This document shows, piece after piece, positions 1 through 8,094 of a stretch of 64,000 nucleotides of DNA (positions within the stretch are counted from its first letter, which is position 1; every line of letters begins with the position of its first letter). This DNA is from Hasllibacter sp. MH4015 (GTDB taxonomy: Bacteria > Pseudomonadota > Alphaproteobacteria > Rhodobacterales > Rhodobacteraceae): NCBI RefSeq assembly GCF_020177575.1, contig NZ_JAHTBK010000001.1, forward strand, positions 2,291,875 through 2,355,874, in the 5' to 3' direction. Both the position numbers and the translations under genes were made by a program. The notes under the pieces are model-generated. The model searched no databases. It was not told the origin of the DNA and saw only the letters and a list, made by a program, of their open reading frames with translations.

Positions 1-206
1 TTTTTCAGTTCAGGCCGTTGCGCGAAAATTGAAAACTCTCCTTCACGCTCCTCTTTGCCTGCCAAAGTCGCGGCATTGGGACCATTACCGAAGAGGTCGC
101 TGTCGTAGCGATCTTGCAATGACTGGGCAGGCGCGCCGACGCGATTGAGTTTCGACCCATCGGCCCTTCGCCACTGTCGATTACCTGTCTTGTCCGCCTG
201 CTTCAT
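1..206 (-). CDS. Hypothetical protein, partial (3' end beyond window edge)
   Basis: Reading the minus strand from an ATG at 206, the frame stays open for 68 codons up to the window edge. The protein is hydrophilic and begins MKQADKTGNRQWRRADG. I recognise no family. It lies in the left-hand mobile element, downstream of the phage connector genes and on the same strand, so a phage or satellite origin is plausible. No strong ribosome binding site precedes the ATG, so the start is uncertain. Confidence 0.4.
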   Translation of the reverse strand, partial: MKQADKTGNRQWRRADGSKLNRVGAPAQSLQDRYDSDLFGNGPNAATLAGKEEREGEFSIFAQRPELK

Positions 207-592
207 CTCGCGTCTTCGTCCACTTGTTTTTCCCAATCTGCCCCACCCCTGCTCACTGGTGAGGGTCGTTGTGACGGTCAGAAAGCGGGTTACTGCGACG
301 AGCATTAAGACCCGTCTCCCGCCCTAACCGTCGCGATCTTGCCTGCTCACCGGAGCCGGGCCGCCGCTTAGGCCAGACCTGCCTTTCCCTCGGCTCGGTC
401 CGCTCTCCCATGTTCACCGCCGCGAGGGTGGCAGTGGGGCCTTAGGGCCTGGAGAGACCGCGTGTGCGGAATAGCTGCCCTTGTGCTGTGGCCCGTTACC
501 CGGTAGCACTGTGATGCGGTGTCCCCGGCTAACCCTTGAAAGCCAGACGCTGCATGAGCCCGCCGTTGCACCGGCGGGCTTTCTGTTTCAGA
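207..592. other. Gene-poor stretch with a terminator-like hairpin
   Basis: About 385 bp with no convincing protein gene. The reading frames here are short, start without a ribosome binding site and have no recognisable domain. The one clear feature is the GC-rich hairpin at 556-585. The stretch could hold an untranslated RNA on the plus strand ending at that hairpin, but I cannot name one. Confidence 0.4.
556..585 (+). terminator. Rho-independent terminator-like hairpin
   Basis: A GCCCGCC / GGCGGGC stem with a short GTTGCACC-type loop is followed on the plus strand by a T-rich stretch (tttctgttt). The T-run is on the plus-strand side only. It would therefore end a rightward transcript coming from 207-555, not the leftward phage genes that end at 593. 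Confidence 0.5.
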
Positions 593-823
593 TCACCCCT
601 CAATCACTTGAAAATCGTCGTCTGGCGTTGTGCCCAACTCGGAGACCAGTCGCCGCATGATCTGGGCCTGCTTCGCCGATGGATGCCAGGCAGAGCGCTT
701 TCCTTGCCGGGCGATGGACTGGACAAAGCCCTTAAGCCAATCGTCCGACCCATCTGCCATCACTCGCCGAATGACCTGTGGCCATTGAAGCGTCAGGATC
801 TCATCAAGCTCGCTGTCGGTCAT
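593..823 (-). CDS. Small hypothetical phage-associated protein
   Basis: A 76-residue acidic protein without membrane segments. Its start overlaps the stop of the connector gene upstream by 4 bp, a translational-coupling arrangement usual in phage morphogenesis operons. No family recognised. By position it may be a second connector or a chaperone-like accessory protein, but nothing in the sequence proves this. Confidence 0.55.
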   Translation of the reverse strand: MTDSELDEILTLQWPQVIRRVMADGSDDWLKGFVQSIARQGKRSAWHPSAKQAQIMRRLVSELGTTPDDDFQVIEG

Positions 824-1368
824 GCCTGCACCCCGCGATACCGCGCGCCCACACGCGCCATGTGGGGAGAGGTGGTCAGGCTCTTGGCGTCCATCGGGGA
901 CCGGCCATCGAAGTGCAGCGCAGCTTGATCCATGAGGGCTTGAGCGAGGTCAGGCGGAATGTCAGCTGCGTCATTACCGAACCCCGCCTGATACTCGATC
1001 GTCAGTTTCTCAGGGCTGAGGTTGAAGAAATCGGGAGACCAATGGATGTATGGCCTGATGCCGCCCGCAAAGTCGAATGAGGTGGACGCCTCGCCGTCAA
1101 CGGTTACGGACGGAGTGCCATCATCGGCGACCGGGCCAATGGGGAGGCTCAAACCGCAACCGGGGGCAGGATTGAATACTGTGACCCGGATCGATTGTGT
1201 CAGCAGCGCGATCTGCGCAAATTGCTCGATCTCAGCTGCCGCCGTTCGCCCGATGTTCTGGATCGCGTTATCTTCCGCGTTATCCGAGACCCGCAGGTGC
1301 AGCTTGAGTTCATCAATGTCGAAAGGCAGTCCAGCGCCTTCTGCTATCCGCTGAACGAGTATCTTCAT
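820..1368 (-). CDS. Phage head-tail connector protein (phiE125 gp8 / gp6-like)
   Basis: A 182-residue protein with the layout of the gp6-like head-tail connector family. It has an N-terminal helical half (VSDNAEDNAIQNIGRTAAAEIEQF), a central beta region (SIRVTVFNP...) and a C-terminal helix pair (IPPDLAQALMDQAALHFDG). Related proteins occur in tailed phages and in the Rhodobacter gene transfer agent, where they join the portal-bearing head to the tail. The gene overlaps its upstream neighbour by 4 bp. Neighbouring capsid, portal and tail genes are not visible here, so the rest of the module is either left of the window or lost. Confidence 0.7.
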   Translation of the reverse strand: MKILVQRIAEGAGLPFDIDELKLHLRVSDNAEDNAIQNIGRTAAAEIEQFAQIALLTQSIRVTVFNPAPGCGLSLPIGPVADDGTPSVTVDGEASTSFDFAGGIRPYIHWSPDFFNLSPEKLTIEYQAGFGNDAADIPPDLAQALMDQAALHFDGRSPMDAKSLTTSPHMARVGARYRGVQA

Positions 1369-1706
1369 ACCGCCACCTCCATTTCACTGATGTGCTGGAA
1401 GAACGCCGCCTGATCTTTGCGGCTCATGGCCTCGAACGATGCAAGAGCGAAGGCTTTGCGCTCGTCGCGGCTGGCACGTACTGCCCACTGCCGCGCTTCA
1501 TCCATTTCGCCGAGAAATGCGGGCAGTGGGCCGCCAGCCGAACCAATTGCCGCTGCTGCCGCAGCCTGGGCCTGATCCGGGTTCAGGGACCGAAGGGCCG
1601 AAAATGCTAGCGAAAGACGTTCGGCCTCAGAGAGGCGGGCGGCAGCTACGATGCTAAAAGCCGCCCAAGCATCAAACGATCCGACCATCAGCGAATAGCC
1701 GAGCAT
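1365..1706 (-). CDS. Hypothetical protein of the phage-derived operon
   Basis: A 113-residue, alanine-rich, largely helical protein at the head of the leftward operon, overlapping the connector gene by 4 bp. No family recognised. It starts only about 150 bp from the tRNA-Cys fragment, so capsid or portal genes that normally sit upstream of a connector gene are absent on this side. This suggests a rearranged or reduced element. Confidence 0.55.
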   Translation of the reverse strand: MLGYSLMVGSFDAWAAFSIVAAARLSEAERLSLAFSALRSLNPDQAQAAAAAAIGSAGGPLPAFLGEMDEARQWAVRASRDERKAFALASFEAMSRKDQAAFFQHISEMEVAV

Positions 1707-1857
1707 CCTCGAAATGCGCTTATGTTCAGAGTCGATGAAGCGGCCAATTTTGGATCGGGGCTTTCCGTTTACATTTGCCCTGTAACCGTTTGATTTTTCG
1801 GCACCCTCCGAAGGGTAATGTTTACCGCTTTGTGGTGGGTTTTCAGAGGCATCCGGA

Positions 1858-1905
1858 GGATTGCAAATCCGTGTACACCGGTTCGATTCCGGTACTCGCC
1901 TCCAT
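1858..1905 (+). repeat. Attachment site: 3' fragment of tRNA-Cys (left copy)
   Basis: A 48-bp sequence identical to 17391-17438. It runs from the 5' strand of a tRNA anticodon stem (GGATTGCAAATCC, anticodon GCA = Cys) through a T arm (ACCGG/CCGGT) to an acceptor strand ending CTCGCC-T-CCA. The matching 5' acceptor strand (GGCGAGT) is not found upstream, so this is an attachment core and not a working tRNA. The integrase gene starts its 3' end 31 bp away. Confidence 0.9.
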
Positions 1906-1935
1906 TTGTTTTCAATAACTTATGATCTGCTCTGC

Positions 1936-3027
1936 TCATTGGGGTATCACCTCGGGTATCAGTTTCTCGTTCTGTGCCGGTTCTGTTTTTTGCGATTTTC
2001 GTTTGGCGGCGGCTTGACGTGCCCGCATGACCTGGCGCGCTTCACCGGCATATTTGATAATCATCTTCTTGGATGTATGGCCGCTGTAGCTGGCAATCTC
2101 GTCGTCAGTGCACCCCGCCCAGGCCAGTTCCATGACGCCTCGATAGCGCAACGCGTGCTGATCAAAAGCCATTAGTCCCAGACGCTTACGCTCTTTGACC
2201 ATGACACGCGCCATCGTGTGATAGCTCATCGCCGAACCATCTGACCGTGTGAGAATGTGCCTTGACGGGTGTGGGGAGAAGCCGAGATCGCTCTTCGCGC
2301 GATCCAGCGCAGTTTTTAGCGCCTTGGTGCAAGGCAACTGAAGCGCTTTGCCCGTCTTGTTCTGGCGCAGCTTTAGCGTGTCGCCGTCATAGTCGCCCCA
2401 TTGGAAGTCCACCCAATCTCCGGGGCGCTGGACGCTGCCTACTCCGATCTCAAAGATCAGGAGCGGTAAAGGTTGACCCTCCTCTCGCATTTTCTTGACC
2501 GCCTCATCTGTCCAAGGCAGGTGCGGTTTCTGTCGATCTTTTGGAACTTTGAGTTGCTCGATGTCCGTCGCCGGGTTGTCTTTGCGCCAGCGTTTCCGGA
2601 TCGCCAGCTTCGACAACATGCTAATCGCGGTCGGGATGTAGTTTGCAAACCGAACCCGGTGGCGGTTCTTGTCCATCGCATCATAGATGTCCGCCTGTGT
2701 GAGGCGTGCGACATCCGCCTTGCCAATCTTTCCGACAAGATACTCGAAAACCTCTTCAAGGTCGGCCCGGTAACGCGGGGAATAGTTAGCCCACTTGTCA
2801 GTCTGCATCATTTCATCGATGAGCGACGCCCATGAGGTCTTTGAAACGGAAGACTTCCCACTGACAATCTCCCAATACTGGTGGTCGAACGCTGCCGTTC
2901 CAACTTCCGCCGTGATGCGCCCTAGATAGATCATCTTGCCATTGATGCATTTGCGGACGTACCACCGCCCTGAAGGGTGCTGCCACAGATACCGCTTTTG
3001 GTGCCCTACCACTGGATTCGATCCCAC
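1936..3027 (-). CDS. int: Tyrosine recombinase (integrase)
   Basis: A 363-residue site-specific recombinase that integrates and excises the element at tRNA-Cys. Residues 1-60 look like an arm-binding domain and 65-165 like the SAM-like core-binding domain. The catalytic domain shows the expected set: R201 (QRPGDW), H291-x-x-R294 (HALR), H317 (SGHTS) and the nucleophile Y326. The gene ends 31 bp from the left attachment core, the usual place for an integrase. Its start overlaps the upstream AlpA-like gene by 22 bp. Confidence 0.92.
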   Translation of the reverse strand: MGSNPVVGHQKRYLWQHPSGRWYVRKCINGKMIYLGRITAEVGTAAFDHQYWEIVSGKSSVSKTSWASLIDEMMQTDKWANYSPRYRADLEEVFEYLVGKIGKADVARLTQADIYDAMDKNRHRVRFANYIPTAISMLSKLAIRKRWRKDNPATDIEQLKVPKDRQKPHLPWTDEAVKKMREEGQPLPLLIFEIGVGSVQRPGDWVDFQWGDYDGDTLKLRQNKTGKALQLPCTKALKTALDRAKSDLGFSPHPSRHILTRSDGSAMSYHTMARVMVKERKRLGLMAFDQHALRYRGVMELAWAGCTDDEIASYSGHTSKKMIIKYAGEARQVMRARQAAAKRKSQKTEPAQNEKLIPEVIPQ

Positions 3028-3215
3028 ATTTCCGCTCCCTCACCCTTCAATAGCCTCTTCAGGGTTTCGGTATCCCAACGCACGACACCGGGCGCAATCT
3101 CGCGACCCGGCGGCAAATGACCGTCATCGACAAGCTTGAGGAACTGCGGCGTCCTCAGATCGAGGAGACGCGCAGCCGTGGTTTCGCTCGCCATCATCGG
3201 CGCGGGCGAGCTCAT
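3006..3215 (-). CDS. AlpA-like small DNA-binding protein (putative excisionase)
   Basis: A 69-residue helix-turn-helix protein. The segment TTAARLLDLRTPQFLKLVDDGHLPP followed by a beta hairpin fits the AlpA/excisionase (MerR-like winged helix) fold. Such proteins bend the attachment-site arms and favour excision, or activate the integrase gene. It lies immediately upstream of int and overlaps the next gene upstream by 4 bp, forming a three-gene leftward operon. Confidence 0.65.
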   Translation of the reverse strand: MSSPAPMMASETTAARLLDLRTPQFLKLVDDGHLPPGREIAPGVVRWDTETLKRLLKGEGAEMWDRIQW

Positions 3216-3448
3216 TGCCTTGCCGCTTTCGGCTCAGGTTGTCCGCTCGCACTTGGCGAAGCGGCAGCACGTACCGTGAATTGCGCTAGGTATTTCTCCC
3301 AAGCCCCCTGAGGAATCTTTGGATTGCGTCGGCCAGGTGCCGTGTAAACGTGATCCAGCATGTCCTCGCGGATAAGGTAGCGAACGTTAGTCACGGGAAT
3401 ACCGACGCGCTCAGCAAGTTCTTTCGGTGTTTCAAGGAGTTTGGTCAT
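3212..3448 (-). CDS. Helix-turn-helix excisionase-type protein
   Basis: A 78-residue protein. Its first 50 residues (ETPKELAERVGIPVTNVRYLIREDML) form a helix-turn-helix of the excisionase/MerR-like kind. The tail is rich in Ala, Pro and Ser and probably disordered. It is the first gene of the leftward xis-like/alpA-like/int operon and is divergent from the repressor gene at 3623. It could be an excisionase or a regulator of the operon. The sequence does not separate the two. Confidence 0.6.
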   Translation of the reverse strand: MTKLLETPKELAERVGIPVTNVRYLIREDMLDHVYTAPGRRNPKIPQGAWEKYLAQFTVRAAASPSASGQPEPKAARQ

Positions 3449-3580
3449 GCGTCACCTATGTCTGCTGCGACCACAAATCAAAGCGAAAGATTCCCTTTTG
3501 CTTTCAGAATGAAACAAAAGTACGCTCAACATGTCAGAAACGAGCGCATCGCCACGATTCATGGTCATAACATATATATG

Positions 3581-3598
3581 TGACCACATTCGTGGTCA
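3581..3598. promoter_or_regulatory. Operator-like inverted repeat between integration operon and repressor
   Basis: A perfect 7-bp inverted repeat, TGACCAC-attc-GTGGTCA, with a further half-site TGGTCA at 3562-3567 about 13 bp to its left. It sits in the 174-bp divergent intergenic region, directly upstream of the repressor gene. It is the natural candidate for binding by the XRE repressor, controlling both itself and the integration genes. Confidence 0.6.
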
Positions 3599-3622
3599 AT
3601 GCAACAAGAATCAAGGTTGCGC

Positions 3623-4057
3623 ATGGCAGACCAAGGCATGGGACACCGCTTATCGGCAGTAAGACGCCAAAAGAAACTGTCTCAAGAAGAGATGGCCGAA
3701 CGTTTGCAGGTCAGTCGTAGCGCTTACCAGTATTATGAACGCGGCGAGCGCGACCTGCCCGGATCGCTACTTTTGAAGATATTTCAAGAGTTCGAGGCCG
3801 ATCCGCTTTGGGTGCTGGAAGGCGACAATGAGCCAGGGCTGACCCGGCGCGAACGTGAAATGGCGCAAGCATATCGCAAGGTTGGTATGGCTGTGGAGCA
3901 TCGGATCAGCGAACGTGGCCTATCGGTACCAGATGAGAAGAAGTGGGACGCAATTGATTTTCTCTTCGCTGAATTCCTCAATCAGGACCCATTGAACACG
4001 GACGAAAATGCGCCCGACACGCAAAGAGTAGACCGCGTCCTGGGGCTAGTCGCGTGA
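3623..4057 (+). CDS. XRE-family (Cro/CI-type) transcriptional repressor
   Basis: About 144 residues with an N-terminal helix-turn-helix of the XRE family (MGHRLSAVRRQKKLSQEEMA... with the recognition helix near SRSAYQYYERG). The rest is helical and lacks a LexA-like protease domain. The frame is open from an ATG at 3599. I prefer the ATG at 3623 because AAGG lies 6 bp before it, and because the operator repeat ends right at 3598. The gene overlaps the next by 4 bp (ATGA). It probably keeps the element quiescent. Confidence 0.8.
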   Translation: MADQGMGHRLSAVRRQKKLSQEEMAERLQVSRSAYQYYERGERDLPGSLLLKIFQEFEADPLWVLEGDNEPGLTRREREMAQAYRKVGMAVEHRISERGLSVPDEKKWDAIDFLFAEFLNQDPLNTDENAPDTQRVDRVLGLVA

Positions 4058-4635
4058 TGTTCGAGAGTCAGCTGCCGCCAAACGTCCACGTGCTGAAACC
4101 GCGCACGATGTCGCTCTCTGATCGGCTTGATCGATTTCTTGAGAGACACGCTCTCACACCGAGCGAAACACCGATCCGGCGCGATCCAACACGACCCAAA
4201 GCACCTGGGATCAACGCGATCAGGTGCGCCGCTTGTGAACAGGCGGAGTACCTGACGAGGGATTATTGCCGCTGCGGACACTACCTTCGAGGACAATTGG
4301 AGGACGAGTTTCTGGCCTGGGAAACCCAGGTCGTGGAGGAACACGAACGAAAAGCGAAGACCGTGGCGCTTAGTGTGAGAAAGCTCCGCTACCTTAACCT
4401 GCTCGGCTTGCCATTCGTTGTCCTTCCGCTTCTATTTCTGGCCTTTTTTTCAGAAAGTCCTTCCTTCACGCCGATGGTCTGGATGGCAGTCGGAATTGCA
4501 GTGATGGGCGTCTGCGCAGGACTGGAACAGCGCCTGCAGAAACCCCTTCAAGCCAGCCAGCGCTTTCTCGACACCTACACCCTTGAAACCTTTTTAGAAC
4601 AACGCGTTTTGCCCCGAAATGTGATTGACCAGTAA
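4054..4635 (+). CDS. Zinc-ribbon plus two-TM membrane protein of unknown function
   Basis: A 193-residue protein co-translated with the repressor (ATGA overlap) and ending just before the restriction gene. Residues about 55-72 hold a CxxC...CxCG cluster (CAAC, CRCG) typical of a small zinc ribbon. Two hydrophobic segments follow at about 110-130 and 138-155, giving a hairpin in the inner membrane. I do not recognise the family. Its place between repressor and restriction-modification gene suggests a role tied to the element, for instance sensing or immunity, but that is inference. Confidence 0.6.
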   Translation: MMFESQLPPNVHVLKPRTMSLSDRLDRFLERHALTPSETPIRRDPTRPKAPGINAIRCAACEQAEYLTRDYCRCGHYLRGQLEDEFLAWETQVVEEHERKAKTVALSVRKLRYLNLLGLPFVVLPLLFLAFFSESPSFTPMVWMAVGIAVMGVCAGLEQRLQKPLQASQRFLDTYTLETFLEQRVLPRNVIDQ

Positions 4636-7629
4636 ATGACATCCGAAGAGCAGATCGGCGAATTCATCGCCCGTTGGAAGCCGTCTGGCGGTAGTGAACA
4701 CGCCAATTACCAGCTGTTTGTGATCGAACTGACTGAGCTGCTTGGCCTCGAACGCCCATTCCCGGCAACGGATGATGACGCCAACGATCACTACAGGTTC
4801 GAACGGCCCGTCACCTTCGCGCATACTCACAAACGCAGCACTGGCTTTGTCGATGTTTATCGCGCGGGTCACTTCATTCTGGAAACCAAACAGGGTGTGA
4901 ACCAGAAGAAGAACCGCCAAGGAGACCTGACCAAGGGCACCGCTGAACGCAGGCAGAAGCGCACCGGGCATGGCGTTCGCGGCACCGCCGCTTGGGATGA
5001 CACAATGCTCAAGGCACGCAACCAAGCGGACAATTACGCCCGTGCGGTCGCCAAGGACGACGGCTGGCCGCCATTCCTGATGGTCGTCGATGTTGGCCAC
5101 GTGATCGAGCTTTACGCCGACTTCTCGAAGCAAGGCCAAGGCTACAACCAATTCCCGGACGGCAATCGCTACCGCATCGCGCTTGATGAGCTTCACGACG
5201 AAGACACCCGAGATCTGTTGCGCACGATCTGGACCGCCCCCTACAGCCTAGACCCATCGCTCAAGGCTGCCGAAGTCACTCGCGACATCGCCGTCCATCT
5301 GGCCGAATTGGGCAAGAGTTTCGAGGGCCAGGGCCATGACAGCCAGACAGTAGCCAGCTTCCTAATGCGCTGCCTTTTCTCGATGTTTGCCGAGGATGTG
5401 GACCTGATCCCGCGTGGAAGCTTCACGGAACTCCTGCGGAAAGTGCGCGGGCATCCGGAACACGCCGAACCCGCGCTCAAGGGGTTGTGGGAGACGATGA
5501 ACACCGGCGGTTTCTCCCAAGTCCTCATGCAGGACCTCAAACGCTTCAACGGTGGACTGTTCAAAGAGGCCGACGCGCTCCCCCTCAATGACCTGCAACT
5601 CGGCCTGCTGATCGAAGCCGCCGAAGCCGACTGGAAACAGGTCGAACCAGCGATTTTCGGCACGCTCCTCGAACGCGCGCTCGACAAACGCCAGCGCCAC
5701 AAGCTCGGCGCACACTACACGCCGCGCGCCTATGTGCAGCGGCTGGTCACGCCCACGATCATCGAACCCCTGCGCGAGGATTGGCGCGACGTGCAGACCG
5801 CCGTCCAGCGCCTAACCGAGGACGGCAAAACCGAAGACGCGCTCAAGCTGGTACGCGCCTTCCATGCCAAGCTTTGCGAAACCACCGTGCTCGACCCCGC
5901 CTGCGGCTCGGGCAACTTCCTCTATGTAGCACTTGAGATGATGAAGCGGCTGGAGGGTGAGGTGACATCGCTCATGCACGATTTGGGCGACACGCGGCCC
6001 CTGATCACCGTGGACCCACACCAGTTTCTGGGGATCGAGCTAAACCCCTGGGCCGCAAACGTGGCCGAACTGGTGCTGTGGATCGGCTACCTGCAATGGC
6101 ACTTCCGCACCTATGGCAACGCCGCCCCGTCCGAGCCTGTGCTGCGCGACTTCAAGAACATCCGCCAAGGCGATGCCGTGCTAGAATGGGCGGATCGGAC
6201 GGAGCGGATGGATGAAGATGGCACGCCGGTCACCCGCTGGGACGGCGTGACCACAATGCGCCATCCCGTGACGGGGGAGGAGGTGCCGGACCCGGACGCG
6301 CGCGTGCAGGTCTACGACTATTCCAATCCCAAGGCGACGGTCTGGCCGCGGGCGGATTTCATCGTTGGCAACCCGCCGTTCATCGGGGCCGCGCGCCTGC
6401 GCGACAATCTCGGCGACGGCTATGTCGAGGCGCTGTGGAAGGCCTATCCCAAGATGCCGCAAAGCGCCGATCTGGTCATGTTCTGGTGGGAAAAAGCGGC
6501 GCTGGCCGCGCGGGCATACAATGCCAAGACCGGCAAAGGCACCCGGCGCTTTGGTCTGATCACCACAAACTCCCTGCGCCAGACCTTCAACCGCCGGGTG
6601 CTGGAGCCGCATCTGAACGATCCGAAAAAGCCGCTCTCGCTGCTCTTTGCGATCCCGGATCACCCTTGGGTCGATACGCTTTATGGGGCTGCTGTGCGGA
6701 TTGCGATGACGGTGGGCGCGGCCGGAAACCGGGCTGGGCGACTGCTGAATTTGGCGACCGAAAGCAAAGAAAAGAGTGAGGCGGATGGGAAGCAGGTGAC
6801 ATTCGATCACGAAATCGGAAAAGTCTTCGCAAACTTGCAGATCGGGGCGGATGTGGCCGGGGCAAAACCGCTGCTCTCAAACGACAGCCTCGCACACATG
6901 GGCGTCAAGCTTCATGGAATGGGTTTCGTCGTCAGCAAAGAGGAAGCCAAGAACTTAGGTCTCGGGACGGATCAGCGACTTGGCCGCCACATAAGACCGT
7001 TTTTCAATGGGCGGGACCTGGCTCAAGTTCCTCGTGGGATGATGGCGATCGACCTCTTTGGGCTTACTGAAGAACAAGCCAAGGAAGACTTCCCATCAGT
7101 TTTTCAGCATGTCTATGACAATGTGAAGCCCGAGCGGGATCAAAACAATCGTGCAACTTACCGAAATAACTGGTGGATTTTCGGCGAGCCGCGAAGCGAG
7201 TTGCGACCTGCTATTGAACCGCTCGCGCGCATGATAGCGACAACTCGGACGGCAAAGCATCGTCTCTTTCAGTTTGTCGATAGCTCTTCCATAGCCGAGA
7301 GCAAACTCGTGGTAGTGGCGCTCGAGGAGGCTCATTCTTTGGCAATCCTAAGTAGCCGAATTCACGAGGTCTTTTCCCTTGCCGCTGGTGGGTGGCTAGG
7401 CTTTGGGAATGACCCGACCTACAACCATTCAGATTGCTTCAATAAGTTCCCCTTCCCCGACCTCACCGACGACCAACGCGCCCGCCTTCGCGCCTTGGGC
7501 GAAGACCTCGACGCGCACCGCAAGCGCCAGCAGGCCGCACACCCCAAGCTGACCCTGACACAGATGTACAACGTCCTCGAAAAGCTCCGCGCGGGCGAGA
7601 CCATCGAGGGCAAGGACCGCGAGATTTAA
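4636..7629 (+). CDS. MmeI-like type IIL restriction-modification enzyme, C-terminally truncated by frameshift
   Basis: A single-chain enzyme that both cuts and N6-adenine-methylates DNA. The N-terminal nuclease shows D73 and E83-x-K85 (GFVDVYRAGHFILETKQG), a PD-(D/E)XK core. The methyltransferase has SAM motif I at 420 (DPACGSGN) and catalytic motif IV at 579 (NPPF). A target-recognition region follows to about 950. The frame ends at 997 residues on TAA 7627-7629, but the family continues past this point, and the missing C-terminus is found in the +1 frame at 7631-8086. One extra A at 7628/7629 explains the break, and repair would give about 1149 residues. Whether the truncated form is active is unknown. 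Confidence 0.85.
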   Translation: MTSEEQIGEFIARWKPSGGSEHANYQLFVIELTELLGLERPFPATDDDANDHYRFERPVTFAHTHKRSTGFVDVYRAGHFILETKQGVNQKKNRQGDLTKGTAERRQKRTGHGVRGTAAWDDTMLKARNQADNYARAVAKDDGWPPFLMVVDVGHVIELYADFSKQGQGYNQFPDGNRYRIALDELHDEDTRDLLRTIWTAPYSLDPSLKAAEVTRDIAVHLAELGKSFEGQGHDSQTVASFLMRCLFSMFAEDVDLIPRGSFTELLRKVRGHPEHAEPALKGLWETMNTGGFSQVLMQDLKRFNGGLFKEADALPLNDLQLGLLIEAAEADWKQVEPAIFGTLLERALDKRQRHKLGAHYTPRAYVQRLVTPTIIEPLREDWRDVQTAVQRLTEDGKTEDALKLVRAFHAKLCETTVLDPACGSGNFLYVALEMMKRLEGEVTSLMHDLGDTRPLITVDPHQFLGIELNPWAANVAELVLWIGYLQWHFRTYGNAAPSEPVLRDFKNIRQGDAVLEWADRTERMDEDGTPVTRWDGVTTMRHPVTGEEVPDPDARVQVYDYSNPKATVWPRADFIVGNPPFIGAARLRDNLGDGYVEALWKAYPKMPQSADLVMFWWEKAALAARAYNAKTGKGTRRFGLITTNSLRQTFNRRVLEPHLNDPKKPLSLLFAIPDHPWVDTLYGAAVRIAMTVGAAGNRAGRLLNLATESKEKSEADGKQVTFDHEIGKVFANLQIGADVAGAKPLLSNDSLAHMGVKLHGMGFVVSKEEAKNLGLGTDQRLGRHIRPFFNGRDLAQVPRGMMAIDLFGLTEEQAKEDFPSVFQHVYDNVKPERDQNNRATYRNNWWIFGEPRSELRPAIEPLARMIATTRTAKHRLFQFVDSSSIAESKLVVVALEEAHSLAILSSRIHEVFSLAAGGWLGFGNDPTYNHSDCFNKFPFPDLTDDQRARLRALGEDLDAHRKRQQAAHPKLTLTQMYNVLEKLRAGETIEGKDREI

Positions 7630-7630
7630 C

Positions 7631-8086
7631 GATCAGGGCCTGATCGGCATCCTCAAGGACCTGCACGACCAGATCGACGCCGCCGTGGCCGAGGCCTATG
7701 GCTGGCCCGAGGACCTGAGCGATGAACACATCCTCTTCCGCCTCGTCGCCCTCAACAAGGAACGTGCCAAGGAGGAGGCGCGCGGCCATATCCGTTGGCT
7801 CCGCCCTGACTACCAGAACCCGGAAGGCCGCGTGGCTGCGAAAGGCAAGACCGAGGACATGGACCTGGGCGTCACGGCCAAAGTCGAAAAAGCCCCTTGG
7901 CCCAAAACCCTCCCCGACCAGATCGCCGCTGTCCGCGAGGCCCTCACCGAAATGGGCGAAGCCACCCCCGACCAAATCGCCCGCCGCTTCATGCGCGCGC
8001 GTACCACAAGCGTGCAGCCGCTCTTGGAGAGCCTGGCCGCGTTGGGGCAAGCGGAGCTTGTTGGAGAAGACCGCTATGCGGCGTGA
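7631..8086 (+). pseudogene. Detached C-terminal part of the MmeI-like enzyme
   Basis: Read in this frame the sequence continues the enzyme seamlessly (YDQGLIGILKDLHDQ..., EAYGWPEDLSDEHIL, EEARGHIRWLRP), about 150 residues ending in a small winged-helix-like segment (TPDQIARRFMRARTTSV). In related single-chain enzymes this segment is fused to the preceding domains. There is an internal start at 7685, but no good ribosome binding site before it, so independent translation is doubtful. Confidence 0.75.
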
Positions 8087-8094
8087 GGTCGGAA

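Larger units (their letters stand above)
1..1857. mobile_element. Right end of a second integrated element (prophage or phage satellite), partial
   Basis: The leftward genes at 593-1706 include a phage head-tail connector of the phiE125 gp8 / gp6-like type. The stretch ends at the tRNA-Cys fragment at 1858-1905. That fragment lacks its 5' half, so it must be the distal attachment site of an element lying to its left, with the intact tRNA beyond the window. It could be a prophage, a remnant or a capsid-forming satellite. The visible 1.9 kb does not decide. Confidence 0.55.

Noticed and set aside
368-571. 67-codon frame on the minus strand
   Set aside because: Overlaps the terminator-like hairpin, has no ribosome binding site and a His/Arg-rich composition without a domain.
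820-1368. Gene transfer agent cluster
   Set aside because: The connector resembles GTA gp6, but no other GTA gene is visible and the location at a tRNA attachment site points to an integrated element.
1831-1905. Intact tRNA-Cys gene at the left repeat
   Set aside because: The 3' half is perfect, but no 5' acceptor strand (GGCGAGT) or D arm is found in the preceding 30 bp. The same holds at 17365-17438.
7618-7635. Programmed +1 frameshift at ATT TAA C
   Set aside because: It resembles the release-factor-2 shift site only loosely. Without a Shine-Dalgarno-like spacer or a CUU slip codon, and with two more frameshifts nearby in mrr, a mutation is more likely.
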